Below, one piece after another: positions 37,194 to 46,315 of a stretch of DNA of 64,000 nt (positions are counted from its first letter, which is position 1; each line of letters starts with the position of its first letter). The DNA lies in NCBI RefSeq assembly GCF_014695575.1, contig NZ_JACJOO010000019.1, forward strand, positions 62,001-126,000, given 5' to 3'. Under the pieces are notes generated by a model. That model was not told the DNA's origin, searched no databases, and was given only the letters and a program-made list of their open reading frames with translations. Origin of the DNA: Leptolyngbya sp. FACHB-8. Its GTDB lineage: Bacteria > Cyanobacteriota > Cyanobacteriia > Elainellales > Elainellaceae. The translations under genes and the position numbers were made by a program.

Positions 37194-38154
37194 CTTCTAC
37201 CTCAACGGCGATATCTAAACGATGCAAATATTCCAGAGCTGAAGCAACATCGGCCCCCGAAAGTTCTAGTTGTAATTGCCCCACCGATTCGCCTCCAATG
37301 GTCTCGACGCTACCATTGAGAATGTTGACTTCTATGTCATATTGGCGAATCAATGTATTAATGATGGGTTGATTTGCAGTGGTGCCATTGAAGGCGATGG
37401 TCGCGAGCACGGTGCCGGGGTGAGGGTGATATTGCCGGCGTGGAAAAAAGTCTTGAGCGAGCCGTGAACTGGGTTGGGCTGCAAGATCTACAACGCGCCC
37501 CTGTTCAACCACTTTGCCGCGTTCTAGGATGGCAACGCGATCGCAAATATGTTTCACGACCCCCATATCGTGAGTAATCAGCAGAATCGTCAACCCCATC
37601 TGCTGGTTCAAGTTCTTCAGCAAATCTAAAATCGAACGCGTTGTTTGGGGATCAAGTGCGGAGGTCGCTTCATCGGATAGGAGCACTTTAGGATTCGCGG
37701 CTAGCGCACGCGCAATCCCCACCCGTTGCTTTTGTCCACCAGAAAGTTGTGCTGGGTAGTTATCCCCCTTTCCCTCTAAATCCACCAGGGAAAGTAGCTC
37801 CTCAACCCGTGCTTTCCGCTTGAGCCGACTGTATCCCATCACCTCCAGCGGCAAAGCAATGTTTTCAGCAGCAGTGCGACTACTCAGCAAATTGAAATGT
37901 TGAAAAATCATGCCAATGCGTCGCCGCGCTCGCCGTAAGTCAGGCCCCGAAAGCGCGGTAATATCCTGCCCATCGACCACAATGCTTCCCGAGGTGGGTT
38001 TTTCTAAGCGGTTGATGCAGCGAATCAGGGTACTTTTTCCCGCACCACTCTGACCGATCACGCCAAAAATCTCACCCTTAACGATGTCTTCACTGAAACT
38101 CTCCAGGGCGACAAAGGAACCATATTGTTTACGCAACTCGCGGATTGAAATCAT
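37150..38154 (-). CDS. metN: Methionine ABC transporter ATPase MetN
   Basis: About 334 residues. Walker A GQSGAGKST near 37, signature LSGGQKQR near 138, Walker B VLLSDEATSALD near 160, and a C-terminal NIL regulatory domain (about 255-325) that in MetN binds intracellular methionine and inhibits transport. The ATG at 38154 is preferred over a GTG at 38166. It lies downstream of metQ with a 241-base gap that includes a 16-bp-arm hairpin. Confidence 0.93.
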   Translation of the reverse strand: MISIRELRKQYGSFVALESFSEDIVKGEIFGVIGQSGAGKSTLIRCINRLEKPTSGSIVVDGQDITALSGPDLRRARRRIGMIFQHFNLLSSRTAAENIALPLEVMGYSRLKRKARVEELLSLVDLEGKGDNYPAQLSGGQKQRVGIARALAANPKVLLSDEATSALDPQTTRSILDLLKNLNQQMGLTILLITHDMGVVKHICDRVAILERGKVVEQGRVVDLAAQPSSRLAQDFFPRRQYHPHPGTVLATIAFNGTTANQPIINTLIRQYDIEVNILNGSVETIGGESVGQLQLELSGADVASALEYLHRLDIAVEVEDGRSASEQLVDSNT

Positions 38155-38343
38155 CGCTTTTTCCACTGGAAAAGACTTGCAAGAGATTGATTTTTCAACG
38201 CTTCTTATTTGATGGATATGAGGCTTGTGGGATGGGCATCTTGCCCGTCTACAAACAGGGCAGGTAAGACGCCCAACCCATAAGATTAGAACCCCTGAAG
38301 CTAATCACCTATTCATAGAATTAACGGTGAAATGATGATAGTT

Positions 38344-38380
38344 GTTGATTTTTCGTGTGTGATGCACACGAAAAATCAAC
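38344..38380. repeat. Perfect 16-bp-arm hairpin between metQ and metN
   Basis: Arms 38344-38359 and 38365-38380 pair around TGATG. It lies just after the metQ stop and may lower expression of metNI relative to metQ, as is common for binding-protein genes. Confidence 0.65.
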
Positions 38381-38395
38381 TCTTTCAATGCTTGC

Positions 38396-39277
38396 TTAAG
38401 CGGGAATAACAGCCCCTTGATATTTGTCCTGAATAAACTTTTTGGTCTCAGGCGATGTCAACAATGTTGCTAACTTCTGGATATTGGGATCTGTTTCTCG
38501 TCCCTTGATTACTGCCAGAATATTCGCATAGGGATTGCCTTCAGCCTTTTCTAACGCAAGGGCATCTTTTGTAGGATTTAAGCCTGTTTCAATGGCATAG
38601 TTGCCGTTGATGATGGCTAGTTCAACATCATCGAGGGCGCGGGGTAGCTGCGCGGCTTCTAACTCTACCAGTTTGATGTTTTTAGGGTTAGCTTCAACAT
38701 CCTGGGAAGTCGCTTCGACGCCAACACCGCTCTTGAGTTGCACGAGTTGGTTGTCTTGAAGGAGTTTGAGCGATCGCCCCAAATTTGTCGCATCATTGGG
38801 AACCGCTAACTGTGCCCCGTCACTTACTTCACTCAGGGACTTAATTTTACGAGAGTATAGGCCCAATGGTTCAATGTGAACGGGCACAACAGCTACCAAA
38901 TCTAATCCCCGTTCCTTCGCAAAGTCTTCCATATAAGGAACATGCTGGAAGAAGTTGGCATCCAATTGTTTGTCATTGAGTGCTAGATTGGGCTGCACAT
39001 AGTCGGTAAACTCAACAATTTCCAGGTCTAGCCCTTCGTTAGCGGCCAGGTTGTCTTTCACAAAACGAAGGATTTCAGCATGGGGTACGGGCGTCGCTCC
39101 CACCGTCAGCTTTGCCGATGCTGAAGAGGCACCTGAAGAGGTTTCGGAGGAGGCAGATTCAGAAGTGTTGGTGCCGCATCCGGCAAACAGAGTCGTTGCA
39201 GCGAAGGAACCTGCTGCAACCAGGAAAAAGCGGCGGTTCAGATGAGTCGAAATAGGGCTGTGAGATGGTGGTTTCAT
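38396..39277 (-). CDS. metQ: Methionine-binding lipoprotein MetQ
   Basis: About 293 residues. A signal peptide ends in the lipobox LFAGC, followed by a Ser/Thr/Ala/Glu-rich linker and an NLPA-type binding domain with VGATPVPHAEILRFVKD and a DANFFQHVPYMEDF ligand-site region. It delivers methionine (or methionine analogues) to MetNI. GAGG lies 5 bases before the ATG at 39277. After the lipid-bearing Cys the mature protein has no other Cys and only one Met. Confidence 0.92.
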   Translation of the reverse strand: MKPPSHSPISTHLNRRFFLVAAGSFAATTLFAGCGTNTSESASSETSSGASSASAKLTVGATPVPHAEILRFVKDNLAANEGLDLEIVEFTDYVQPNLALNDKQLDANFFQHVPYMEDFAKERGLDLVAVVPVHIEPLGLYSRKIKSLSEVSDGAQLAVPNDATNLGRSLKLLQDNQLVQLKSGVGVEATSQDVEANPKNIKLVELEAAQLPRALDDVELAIINGNYAIETGLNPTKDALALEKAEGNPYANILAVIKGRETDPNIQKLATLLTSPETKKFIQDKYQGAVIPA

Positions 39278-39632
39278 AATCCTCAATCTTGTGTTTTTGG
39301 GGTTGGCCATTGCGGTGAGGCACGAACTCCTGACAAACCAATCCACTAAAGCGGTGCAGAAACCTGACCTGCCAGTATATGAGGCTGACTTTGATGGCGT
39401 ATTGTCTGGGGGCGAGAAAGAGTTTTACTGGGAAATGGGGTAGGCGATCGCCGAATCTCCCCTAATCCTACCGGAAAACCATAGTTTATGACCTGATGTC
39501 GGTAATCCTGCGTTGCCGCTGTAACAATTCACATTGCTGTGTGTTAAGCAAGGGTGTGCAGCCCACCATACGAGGCAAATACAACCGTTGAAATCCCACT
39601 TTTGGGTGAGAAGGAGTAACCGATCGGGTTAA

Positions 39633-39759
39633 TTTAGGCTGTGTTCGGGTAAAGATCGTTTTGGGCGCTGCGCAACACGCAACACTTCGAAAGTCCCATT
39701 TTGGCGTATGCTTTGCGCACGCCAAAATGGGCACTTCAGCTTATCCCGAGCCGAGGTTA
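39633..39759 (+). repeat. Worn copy of the 126-bp element, family C copy 3
   Basis: The left end TTTAGGCTGTGTTCGGGT and right end TTATCCCGAGCCGAGGTTA resemble copies 1 and 2. One internal hairpin (CCCATTTTGGCGT with ACGCCAAAATGGG, 39694-39731) is intact and the other has decayed. GTTAATT lies at both edges. No gene is seen elsewhere in 39278-39861, which must also contain the metQ promoter. Confidence 0.55.
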
Positions 39760-39797
39760 ATTAGACCTGACTGAATGTACATAAGAGCGTACATAAG

Positions 39798-39843
39798 AAA
39801 GCAGCTTTATGGAGGTAATACTGCAAGTCCATAAAGCTGCTTT
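39798..39843 (-). terminator. Terminator hairpin after ribBA
   Basis: Arms 39798-39813 and 39828-39843 pair perfectly (16 bp). Read on the minus strand it begins 18 bases after the ribBA stop and ends in TTTCTTAT, a plausible intrinsic terminator. Confidence 0.65.
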
Positions 39844-39861
39844 AGGAACCAGCCTGGTTAT

Positions 39862-41142
39862 TTATTGGGCGTGCAAAAGATGCCCCATCTTCTCAGCCTT
39901 GGTAGCTAAGTAAGGTGCATTAAAATCATTGGCGGGGATCACCAGGGGAACACGATCCACAATGTTCAAATCCCAACCATGCAAGCCAATAATTTTTTGA
40001 GGATTGTTCGTGAGTAAGCGAATATTTCGCACGTTCAGATCTTTGAGAATTTGTGCACCAACACCATAACTTCGCTGATCAGGTTTGAAGCCTAACTTTT
40101 CATTCGCAACGACAGTATCAAAACCCTGATCTTGAAGGGAGTAGGCTTTGAGCTTATTGATCAGCCCGATTCCGCGACCCTCCTGGCGGAGGTACACAAC
40201 AATGCCTTCGCCTTCTGCCTCAATCATTTGCAATGCGGTTTGTAGTTGTGGGCGACAATCGCACCGGAGAGAACCAAAGGAATCCCCTGTTAGACACTCA
40301 GAGTGGATGCGCACCAGAACCGGCTTGTCTGCAAACTGTCTGGGATCACCTTTGACGATCGCCGTAGACTCTGTCCCATCCAGAGCGTTTCGATAACCAT
40401 AGACCTGGAACTGACCGAATTGACTGGGAAGCGCGGCGATTGCCTCCCGCACGACAAATCGATCAGTCTTCAGCCGATAACGCACCAAATCTGCAATGCT
40501 GATTAGCTTTAACCCATGGGTTTTGGCATAACGAACCAACTCCGGTAGCCGCGCCATGGAGCCATTTGGATTCTGAATCTCGCAGATGACTCCGGCTGGA
40601 TATAATCCCGCTAACCGTGCCAAATCTACAGCGGCTTCTGTATGTCCAACCCGCTTCAATACACCTCCTGCTTGGGCGCGCAAGGGAAAGATGTGTCCAG
40701 GGCGGCGCAGATCTTGGGGACGGGTTTGGGGGGCGATCGCTGCCTGAATCGTCTGTGCTCGATCCTGTGCAGAAATCCCTGTACCGCCCCCCGCAGCGTC
40801 AATGCTGACGGTGAAAGCTGTCTGATGGGTATCGGTGTTGTGATTGACCATCAGAGGAAGTTGCAGTTGATCCAGTCGATCACCCGTCATTGCCAGACAA
40901 ATCAATCCCCTTGCATGGGTCGCCATAAAGTTGATCATGGCGGGAGTCGCAAATTCTGCGGCGCAAATCACGTCTCCTTCGTTTTCGCGGTCTTCATCGT
41001 CCACAACGACAACGGCTTGGCCTGCTCTGAGGGCGGCGATCGCTTCAGGGATGGGATCAAATACCGGGTTTGTGCCTGGGAGAAAGGAGGACTCAGCCAC
41101 TGTTGTCGTTAAGTCCGTACTTGGGATGAATTGCTCAAACAT
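39862..41142 (-). CDS. ribBA: Bifunctional riboflavin enzyme RibBA
   Basis: About 426 residues. The N-terminal half is 3,4-dihydroxy-2-butanone 4-phosphate synthase with [23 protein letters not shown] and the [15 protein letters not shown] loop; the C-terminal half is GTP cyclohydrolase II with the zinc site [14 protein letters not shown] and [15 protein letters not shown]. It makes both precursors of riboflavin and hence FMN and FAD. The neighbours sfnG and ssuD use reduced FMN, so it may raise flavin supply under sulfur limitation. The frame is open 117 bases upstream, but [11 protein letters not shown] at 41142 is the likelier start. Confidence 0.93.
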   Translation of the reverse strand: MFEQFIPSTDLTTTVAESSFLPGTNPVFDPIPEAIAALRAGQAVVVVDDEDRENEGDVICAAEFATPAMINFMATHARGLICLAMTGDRLDQLQLPLMVNHNTDTHQTAFTVSIDAAGGGTGISAQDRAQTIQAAIAPQTRPQDLRRPGHIFPLRAQAGGVLKRVGHTEAAVDLARLAGLYPAGVICEIQNPNGSMARLPELVRYAKTHGLKLISIADLVRYRLKTDRFVVREAIAALPSQFGQFQVYGYRNALDGTESTAIVKGDPRQFADKPVLVRIHSECLTGDSFGSLRCDCRPQLQTALQMIEAEGEGIVVYLRQEGRGIGLINKLKAYSLQDQGFDTVVANEKLGFKPDQRSYGVGAQILKDLNVRNIRLLTNNPQKIIGLHGWDLNIVDRVPLVIPANDFNAPYLATKAEKMGHLLHAQ

Positions 41143-41341
41143 AGGTTCAGGGGATTGCAGAAGGAATAAGGGGGTGAGAGAGATTACACGAGGCCGCTCA
41201 AAGTGGTGCTCAGGCGATGCAGGAATGGATTTCGTAAAGAACGGTTGAACCCCGAACACTGGTAATCACCCTTCCATGGGGATGCCGTTCATGAGTAGGT
41301 TGATGCTAGAGCCAAATGGCATTCACCTTTATGGAGGTATG

Positions 41342-42349
41342 CTAGGAGCGGCGTTCTTGCCAGAGGCCAATACCGTCATATAACCCTGGAGCCATCAAAA
41401 AGACTTGAACCCAGAGAATATTGAACCACCAGTACAATCCTTCAATAATGTTGGCTTCGCCAAATATCGAAAGTGTCAGCACGTAAAAGGCGATGCTAAT
41501 AAACAAACTAGCCAATGACGTAATGATACCTTTTGCGGGTTGCACGAGTTGCGTAAACGGCCATAAATTAAATTGCCAGAGTAAGCCTAAACCGACCGTT
41601 GTCCAGATTGCCGCAAACGTAGGGCCAGTTGTCGTGGTGAATAGATCAATCCCTATTTTCTTCAGGACTAATGCCATGATTAACGTCAACAAAAGTACAG
41701 CACCTGTGTGAACAAAGCCTAACTGAGGTTGCTTGAAACTTAGGTTATTCAAAGGCCAGCGTTCAAAGAAGCTACCAAAAACAGTAGAGGTAGGATACCA
41801 ATACCAGGGAATGTAGAACGGATCTAATCCCCACAGTTGTGGAAGAAATGTAAGGGCTGGTGCAATAAAAAATACAGCCAGAAAGATATTGAGAAAACCA
41901 CTAACGGGATCCCAATGACGGGTGCGATCGCTCGTCACAATCGTATTATCAAAGAAGAACAAACTGGCAGCAGCGGTAACAATTGCGGTTTGTCCCCATT
42001 GCCCCACTTGAGTATCGGCCAGAATAGGAGTACCTGCAATGTATTTCCAGGCTTCGCCAGTCAAATAGGACAACACCAGCAATATGACTAAGTTGATGGT
42101 ACCGCGACCGAGGCGAGTGGTGGAGAAGCGATCGCCCGGATACCCATTTAATGAAAACCCTAAATGCCACCACCATACAAAAAAGATGGTGATGTAGATT
42201 AATTTAGATGTAGTATCCAGTTGAAAAATTTGACCTAAAAGTAATTCAAACAACAAACTAATAACAGCAATGAGCCCAATGAATAGAATCCCTTTGTAAG
42301 GTTGGCTTTTCCAAAGGCTTTGCCGAAGGGTTGTGTTTCCAATACTCAT
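41342..42349 (-). CDS. Integral membrane protein of the dimethylsulfone operon, unknown family
   Basis: 335 residues with about nine to ten hydrophobic helices and many Trp residues (IFFVWWWHLGFSLNGYPGD, PFYIPWYWYPT, LYWWFNILWVQVFL). There is no signal peptide, ATP-binding or other soluble domain. I do not recognise the family. It follows the isochorismatase-like gene on the same strand, 222 bases downstream, with a repeat between. Its place in the sfnG-sfnB unit suggests a transporter for the substrate or a product, which is inference. Confidence 0.7.
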   Translation of the reverse strand: MSIGNTTLRQSLWKSQPYKGILFIGLIAVISLLFELLLGQIFQLDTTSKLIYITIFFVWWWHLGFSLNGYPGDRFSTTRLGRGTINLVILLVLSYLTGEAWKYIAGTPILADTQVGQWGQTAIVTAAASLFFFDNTIVTSDRTRHWDPVSGFLNIFLAVFFIAPALTFLPQLWGLDPFYIPWYWYPTSTVFGSFFERWPLNNLSFKQPQLGFVHTGAVLLLTLIMALVLKKIGIDLFTTTTGPTFAAIWTTVGLGLLWQFNLWPFTQLVQPAKGIITSLASLFISIAFYVLTLSIFGEANIIEGLYWWFNILWVQVFLMAPGLYDGIGLWQERRS

Positions 42350-42389
42350 GGCTTTCTCCAGGGAAAAGTTATTTGGTTCTAGCGATCGC

Positions 42390-42520
42390 GCTCAAACCCG
42401 CCCTCCCGCCCTTTTTCAGCAGGGGGAGATCACGCAGAAAAACTTTTCTGGTAACCAGTAAGCTGCTTTTCCGTTTCCCCCTCCCCCAGGAGAGGGGGCT
42501 AGGGGGTGTGGGTTTGCCTT
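42390..42520. repeat. C/G-rich dispersed repeat, family E copy 1
   Basis: It contains AGGAGAGGGGGCTAGGGGGT followed by GTGGGTTTGCCTTTG. Its reverse complement matches 63230-63390 over most of its length, including the CCCCTAGCCCCCTCTCC core. It sits in the gap between the isochorismatase-like and membrane protein genes. Confidence 0.65.
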
Positions 42521-42571
42521 TGGTGTCTGGAGGAGGCTGGTGTACACCGCAGTTCTCCAAAAGGGGGAAGG

Positions 42572-43372
42572 CTACTGGTTACTGGTCAGGCTTAATTCAG
42601 TTTGTTTGGTGCGAGAGTTACGGATGGCGATCGCCCGATCCAACAATGTCACTGCATAATCCGCAGAAATGACTGGAGCGAAGAAAGTATTAATCCGCCG
42701 TAATGCTGCTGGTTCATCTTCCTGAAACTGGCAAGCCGACGCATCTCCAATCACAATTGGATTTAGCCCGTGATCTCGTGCAGAACGGGCATTACCTTCA
42801 ATGCACCAATCCAAATGAATACCGGTGATGATTAGTGTACGAATTCCCCAACGGTTGAGGTAAAGCGGAAGGGTTGTGCCGATAAAAGAGGACTGATGGG
42901 CAGTTTCAAAGAACTCTACATCTTCAGGTTGCTGGAGCGCTTTCAGCTCATCCACCAGAGCCCCATCCCACTGCTTTTTCTCCTCGCTCCAATCTTTGTA
43001 GGGCTCATACCAAGTGCGGTATTGTGCCTCATCCAGTGGGGTTTTCGGATAACTTTGCCGAAATATGTCATAACCAATCCAAAAAAACTTTGCCCCTGCA
43101 CGACGAGCGGCAGTCGCAACTTTAATGGTATTTTCCAGGGTGGGGCGTTCCCACTGTTTTTCTCGAGCTTGCGCTCCCTGAGGGCTGTAAAGGCTGTTGT
43201 TCTGGCTAATGGAGAGAAATGCTGTGGGCTGTGCCAACAGTTCTGCCAGGTTAACGTTATGCCATTGGGGATGGAGTTCGGGAACGGGAGTTGCTGTTTT
43301 GATGACCGAGCTATTTTCTGTTAGTTGGGTTGCGTTACTCGTTACGGTAGATGAATGCTGGGGGAGTGTCAT
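42572..43372 (-). CDS. Isochorismatase-fold protein lacking catalytic Asp and Lys
   Basis: 266 residues; an N-terminal extension of about 45, then the isochorismatase/cysteine hydrolase domain. The nucleophile region is present (GIHLDWCIEGNARSARDHGL). The catalytic Asp position of the family (as in ALLVIDMQNDF) aligns with Ser in AFLSISQNNSL, and the catalytic Lys position before the (S/A)F motif aligns with Thr in ETAHQSSF. Only Cys of the Asp-Lys-Cys triad remains. It lies 39 bases after sfnB. It may be a hydrolase with a changed mechanism or a binding protein. Confidence 0.8.
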   Translation of the reverse strand: MTLPQHSSTVTSNATQLTENSSVIKTATPVPELHPQWHNVNLAELLAQPTAFLSISQNNSLYSPQGAQAREKQWERPTLENTIKVATAARRAGAKFFWIGYDIFRQSYPKTPLDEAQYRTWYEPYKDWSEEKKQWDGALVDELKALQQPEDVEFFETAHQSSFIGTTLPLYLNRWGIRTLIITGIHLDWCIEGNARSARDHGLNPIVIGDASACQFQEDEPAALRRINTFFAPVISADYAVTLLDRAIAIRNSRTKQTELSLTSNQ

Positions 43373-43411
43373 GCTTAAATACCCTCACCGAATGGATTGT
43401 GCTACTAATGC

Positions 43412-44632
43412 CTATAACCAGGGATGCCGAGGCGGATTGGTGCCGTTGAGGTAGTAGTTGCCGATGGCATAGTATTTCCAACGCACAGGGTCGTGTAGGG
43501 TGTGGGCACGGGCATTCCGCCAATGGCGATCGTAGTTGAACTGTTGTAGAGTCGATTTTGTACCAGCCAGTTCAAACAGCTTGTTGGTTGCCAGCAAGGA
43601 TGCTTCGGTTGCTAGAGCTTTCGCTTCTGCCACCGCAATGGAGGATTCGACCACTTTGGCCTCTTCCAATCCAGACTCATAGGCAGCATCAATCGCCAAT
43701 CCAGCACGGGTTAGCAAAGCTTCCGCTGCATGGACCTGGATAATAATGTTACCCAGGTTGTAGAGGGTGAGGTGATCTTCGTAGCCATGCTCCTGGTTGC
43801 TGTCGACCCAGGGGCGAGTGTGATTGCGGACGAAATAGAGCGTATCGCGCAGTGCTGCTTTCGCAATGCCCACATCAACTGCAGCCTGAATAATTTGAGC
43901 GACGGCACCCATTGGCGTCGCCCGCTCAAAGGCAAGGTAGTGGGGAATCACATGGTCTGCCTGCACCTTTACATTTTCGAGAATGGTAGTGCCGCTGGCG
44001 GTAGTGCGTTGCCCAAAGCTTGTCCAGTCGTCTAACAGCGTCAATCCTTCAGCACCTCGCTCGACGAAGGCAACGACGGTATTGCCGTCCTCATTGGCTG
44101 CAATGGTGGGAATCCAGTGGGCCAGCAGCGCACCAGCAGAGTAATACTTTCGGCCATTCAATACATAGCCGTCGCCTGATGGGGTCAGCTTGGTTTGCAC
44201 ATCGGTTACTGACTTGGTGCCAATTTCTGAAAAGGCATTACCAAACCGCTTGCCCTGAAGAACCAGGTCGAAGAAGAACTGCTTTTGTTCCTCAGTACCA
44301 TCCAGACGAATAGCTTCCACCATGTAGAGGTGGTTTTGGGGAATTTGACCCAGGCTGGAATCAGCTTCAGCGATAATTTTGATCACCTCGGCCAGGGTGG
44401 CATTGGAAACTCCTGCTCCACCATATTCTTTGGGTACGATGATGCCCCAAAGACCGCTCTGAGAAAACTTCTTCACTTCTTCGACGGGAAGGCGGCGATC
44501 GCGATCGCGCACCGAATCCTCCTTCGCAAACTCAGCGGCGAGTTCTTTGGCAATGGCGATCGCTTCTTCATCGCTCTGGATTACATGCGCTTTTGGCTCG
44601 GCACTGACATCAATAGGCAAAGTTGTTGTCAT
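43412..44632 (-). CDS. sfnB: SfnB family sulfur acquisition oxidoreductase (acyl-CoA dehydrogenase fold)
   Basis: About 406 residues. The acyl-CoA dehydrogenase/DszC-like fold is shown by PKEYGGAGVSNATLAEVIKI, GNAFSEIGTKSV, the YVLNGRKYYSAGALLAHWI segment and a C-terminal helical bundle ending QQFNYDRHWRNARAHTLHDP. The SfnB group of flavin oxidoreductases is induced by sulfur limitation and works with SfnG in dimethylsulfone/sulfonate use. The predicted protein has no Cys and only two internal Met. AAGGA precedes the ATG at 44632. It is second in the operon, 54 bases after sfnG. Confidence 0.92.
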   Translation of the reverse strand: MTTTLPIDVSAEPKAHVIQSDEEAIAIAKELAAEFAKEDSVRDRDRRLPVEEVKKFSQSGLWGIIVPKEYGGAGVSNATLAEVIKIIAEADSSLGQIPQNHLYMVEAIRLDGTEEQKQFFFDLVLQGKRFGNAFSEIGTKSVTDVQTKLTPSGDGYVLNGRKYYSAGALLAHWIPTIAANEDGNTVVAFVERGAEGLTLLDDWTSFGQRTTASGTTILENVKVQADHVIPHYLAFERATPMGAVAQIIQAAVDVGIAKAALRDTLYFVRNHTRPWVDSNQEHGYEDHLTLYNLGNIIIQVHAAEALLTRAGLAIDAAYESGLEEAKVVESSIAVAEAKALATEASLLATNKLFELAGTKSTLQQFNYDRHWRNARAHTLHDPVRWKYYAIGNYYLNGTNPPRHPWL

Positions 44633-44686
44633 AGGTGAATTGTCCTTATGTAGAGGATTCGATAGCAAAAGATGGATTAGTTGGGC

Positions 44687-45790
44687 TTACACAGTTACCA
44701 ACTCAGGTGCAGGCTGACGGCGATTTTCGAGCTGATGCACCAGCGGAATAACATCGCGACCAAAGGCAGGCAGGTCCTCGGTGTAGTGCAGGAAGCCACC
44801 CAGGATCAGGTCTACGCCTGCTTCATGAAACTGCTGGATCTTCTCGGCTACCTGTTCCTTCGTACCGATAAGACCGGAGCGGAAACCGTCGTTGTATTGC
44901 ACCAAGTCTTCAAAGCTAGAGTTGGCCCACATCCCGGTTTTGTCGCTGGTGGATGCGCCTGCTTCCTTTACGGCTTGTCCAAAGCCTTCAACCGCTTCAC
45001 GATCGGCCTGAGCGATAATTTCTCGCAGGACATCGTGGGCTTCTTTCTCGGTATCGCGCACAATGATGAAGGCGTTCAATCCAAACTTTGGTGGCACTGC
45101 ACGGCCTTCCAGTCGGGATAGAGCTTTGATGTCCTCAATCTGCTCCCGTGCGCCTTCCAGCGTGTTGCCATTCATGAAATACCAATCAGAAACGCGGGCA
45201 GCCATGCGGCGAGCAGCTTTGGAGTTACCTCCCTGGAAGATTTCGGGGTGGGGATTCTGGTTGACAGGGCGGGGCTTCACCCAACCACCATTAATGCGAT
45301 AAAAATCGCCTTTGAAGTGGAACTCATCTTCTGTCCACAAGCCTTTCAGCACCCGAATAAATTCTTCGGAACGGCGATAACGCTCGTCATGCTCCAACCA
45401 TGGCTCACCATAAATGGTAAATTCGCCCTTAAACCAGCCACTCACCACATTCAGGGCGAACCGACCCTTTGACAGGAAATCGATGGAAGCGCCAATTTTA
45501 GCGACAACACCGGGGTGCCACAGACCGGGGTGAACGGCGGCAATGAGCTTAAGTTTTTGGGTGACAGGAGCTAGAGCGGAAACGGTAGTGAGTGCTTCCA
45601 GTTGATACTCGGCTCCATAGCTGGCGATGAATCGTGCTTGGGCGAGAGCATACTCAAAGCCCACCTCTTCAGCGGTCTGTGCCAACCAGGCATTGTAGTC
45701 GTAAGTCCAATCTGTATTTTGTGGAATTTTGCTGACGACTAAGCCGCCACTGACATTGGGAACCCAATATGCAAACTTGACATCTACCAT
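44687..45790 (-). CDS. sfnG: FMNH2-dependent dimethylsulfone monooxygenase SfnG
   Basis: 367 residues, bacterial luciferase-like fold. Landmarks are MVDVKFAYWVPNVSGGLVVS at the start, IAAVHPGLWHPGVVAKIGAS, LNVVSGWFKGEFTIYGEPWL and HDERYRRSEEFIRVLKGLW, the last shared with SsuD-type monooxygenases. It converts dimethylsulfone to methanesulfinate with reduced FMN and oxygen; methanesulfinate or methanesulfonate can then be handled by an SsuD/MsuD-type enzyme. No Cys and three internal Met are seen. It is first in a four-gene minus-strand operon. Confidence 0.93.
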   Translation of the reverse strand: MVDVKFAYWVPNVSGGLVVSKIPQNTDWTYDYNAWLAQTAEEVGFEYALAQARFIASYGAEYQLEALTTVSALAPVTQKLKLIAAVHPGLWHPGVVAKIGASIDFLSKGRFALNVVSGWFKGEFTIYGEPWLEHDERYRRSEEFIRVLKGLWTEDEFHFKGDFYRINGGWVKPRPVNQNPHPEIFQGGNSKAARRMAARVSDWYFMNGNTLEGAREQIEDIKALSRLEGRAVPPKFGLNAFIIVRDTEKEAHDVLREIIAQADREAVEGFGQAVKEAGASTSDKTGMWANSSFEDLVQYNDGFRSGLIGTKEQVAEKIQQFHEAGVDLILGGFLHYTEDLPAFGRDVIPLVHQLENRRQPAPELVTV

Positions 45791-45975
45791 GGTTAAATCC
45801 TCCAGGATGCGGTTTCTCCAAAGGACACAGAATCACAGCCACATCAAAACTTGAGTGTGTTTAGCAGTTAAAAGCCTAAGCTCGCCTAAGGCTGAATATC
45901 CAAAGCCTTCAGGGCTGCTAGGCAAGCTGATGTGCTTAGAACCGGGCTAGTGAAATGTGTATTACCGAAAGGTCG

Positions 45976-45993
45976 ATAAGCCAATCGGCTTAT
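45976..45993. promoter_or_regulatory. 18-base interrupted palindrome upstream of sfnG
   Basis: ATAAGCC and GGCTTAT with AATC between them form a perfect 7-bp inverted repeat 186 bases before the sfnG start, in the divergent region with the IPNS-like gene. It has the size of an operator. The rest of 45791-46315 is AT-rich and holds no supported gene. Confidence 0.35.
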
Positions 45994-46315
45994 GTGGGAA
46001 TGAATTTGTAGAGCTAAAGGTAACGGATTCAGAATTTAAATACAAGTGATCCGGAAAACATTTAGTGGATATTTTTTGAGTTATTTTCTAGCTATTCTTG
46101 AAGTTTCACTGAACACTGAGTCTGATAAAATCTAAGTTCATAATAGTTATTCATTTTGCGCTCATTTTGTGTCTATTTCATCAACATTTTGTCGAGGGTT
46201 CTAACTAGTTGATTATGTCGTAGAAGACTCAAGAAAAGTCTTCGAGGGATTGCTTATATTTGACTGTCTTGTACCGTAAACAGGTATGTGTATAGAGTTA
46301 TTCTGGGTGGCATTT

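Noticed and set aside
39278-39480. A possible SAM or methionine riboswitch before metQ
   Set aside because: I looked for the conserved SAM-I core and helices and could not find them; no structure was convincing.
41143-41341. A possible FMN riboswitch before ribBA
   Set aside because: ribBA is transcribed leftward from 41142, and the region to its right lacks the conserved RFN segments as far as can be read by eye.
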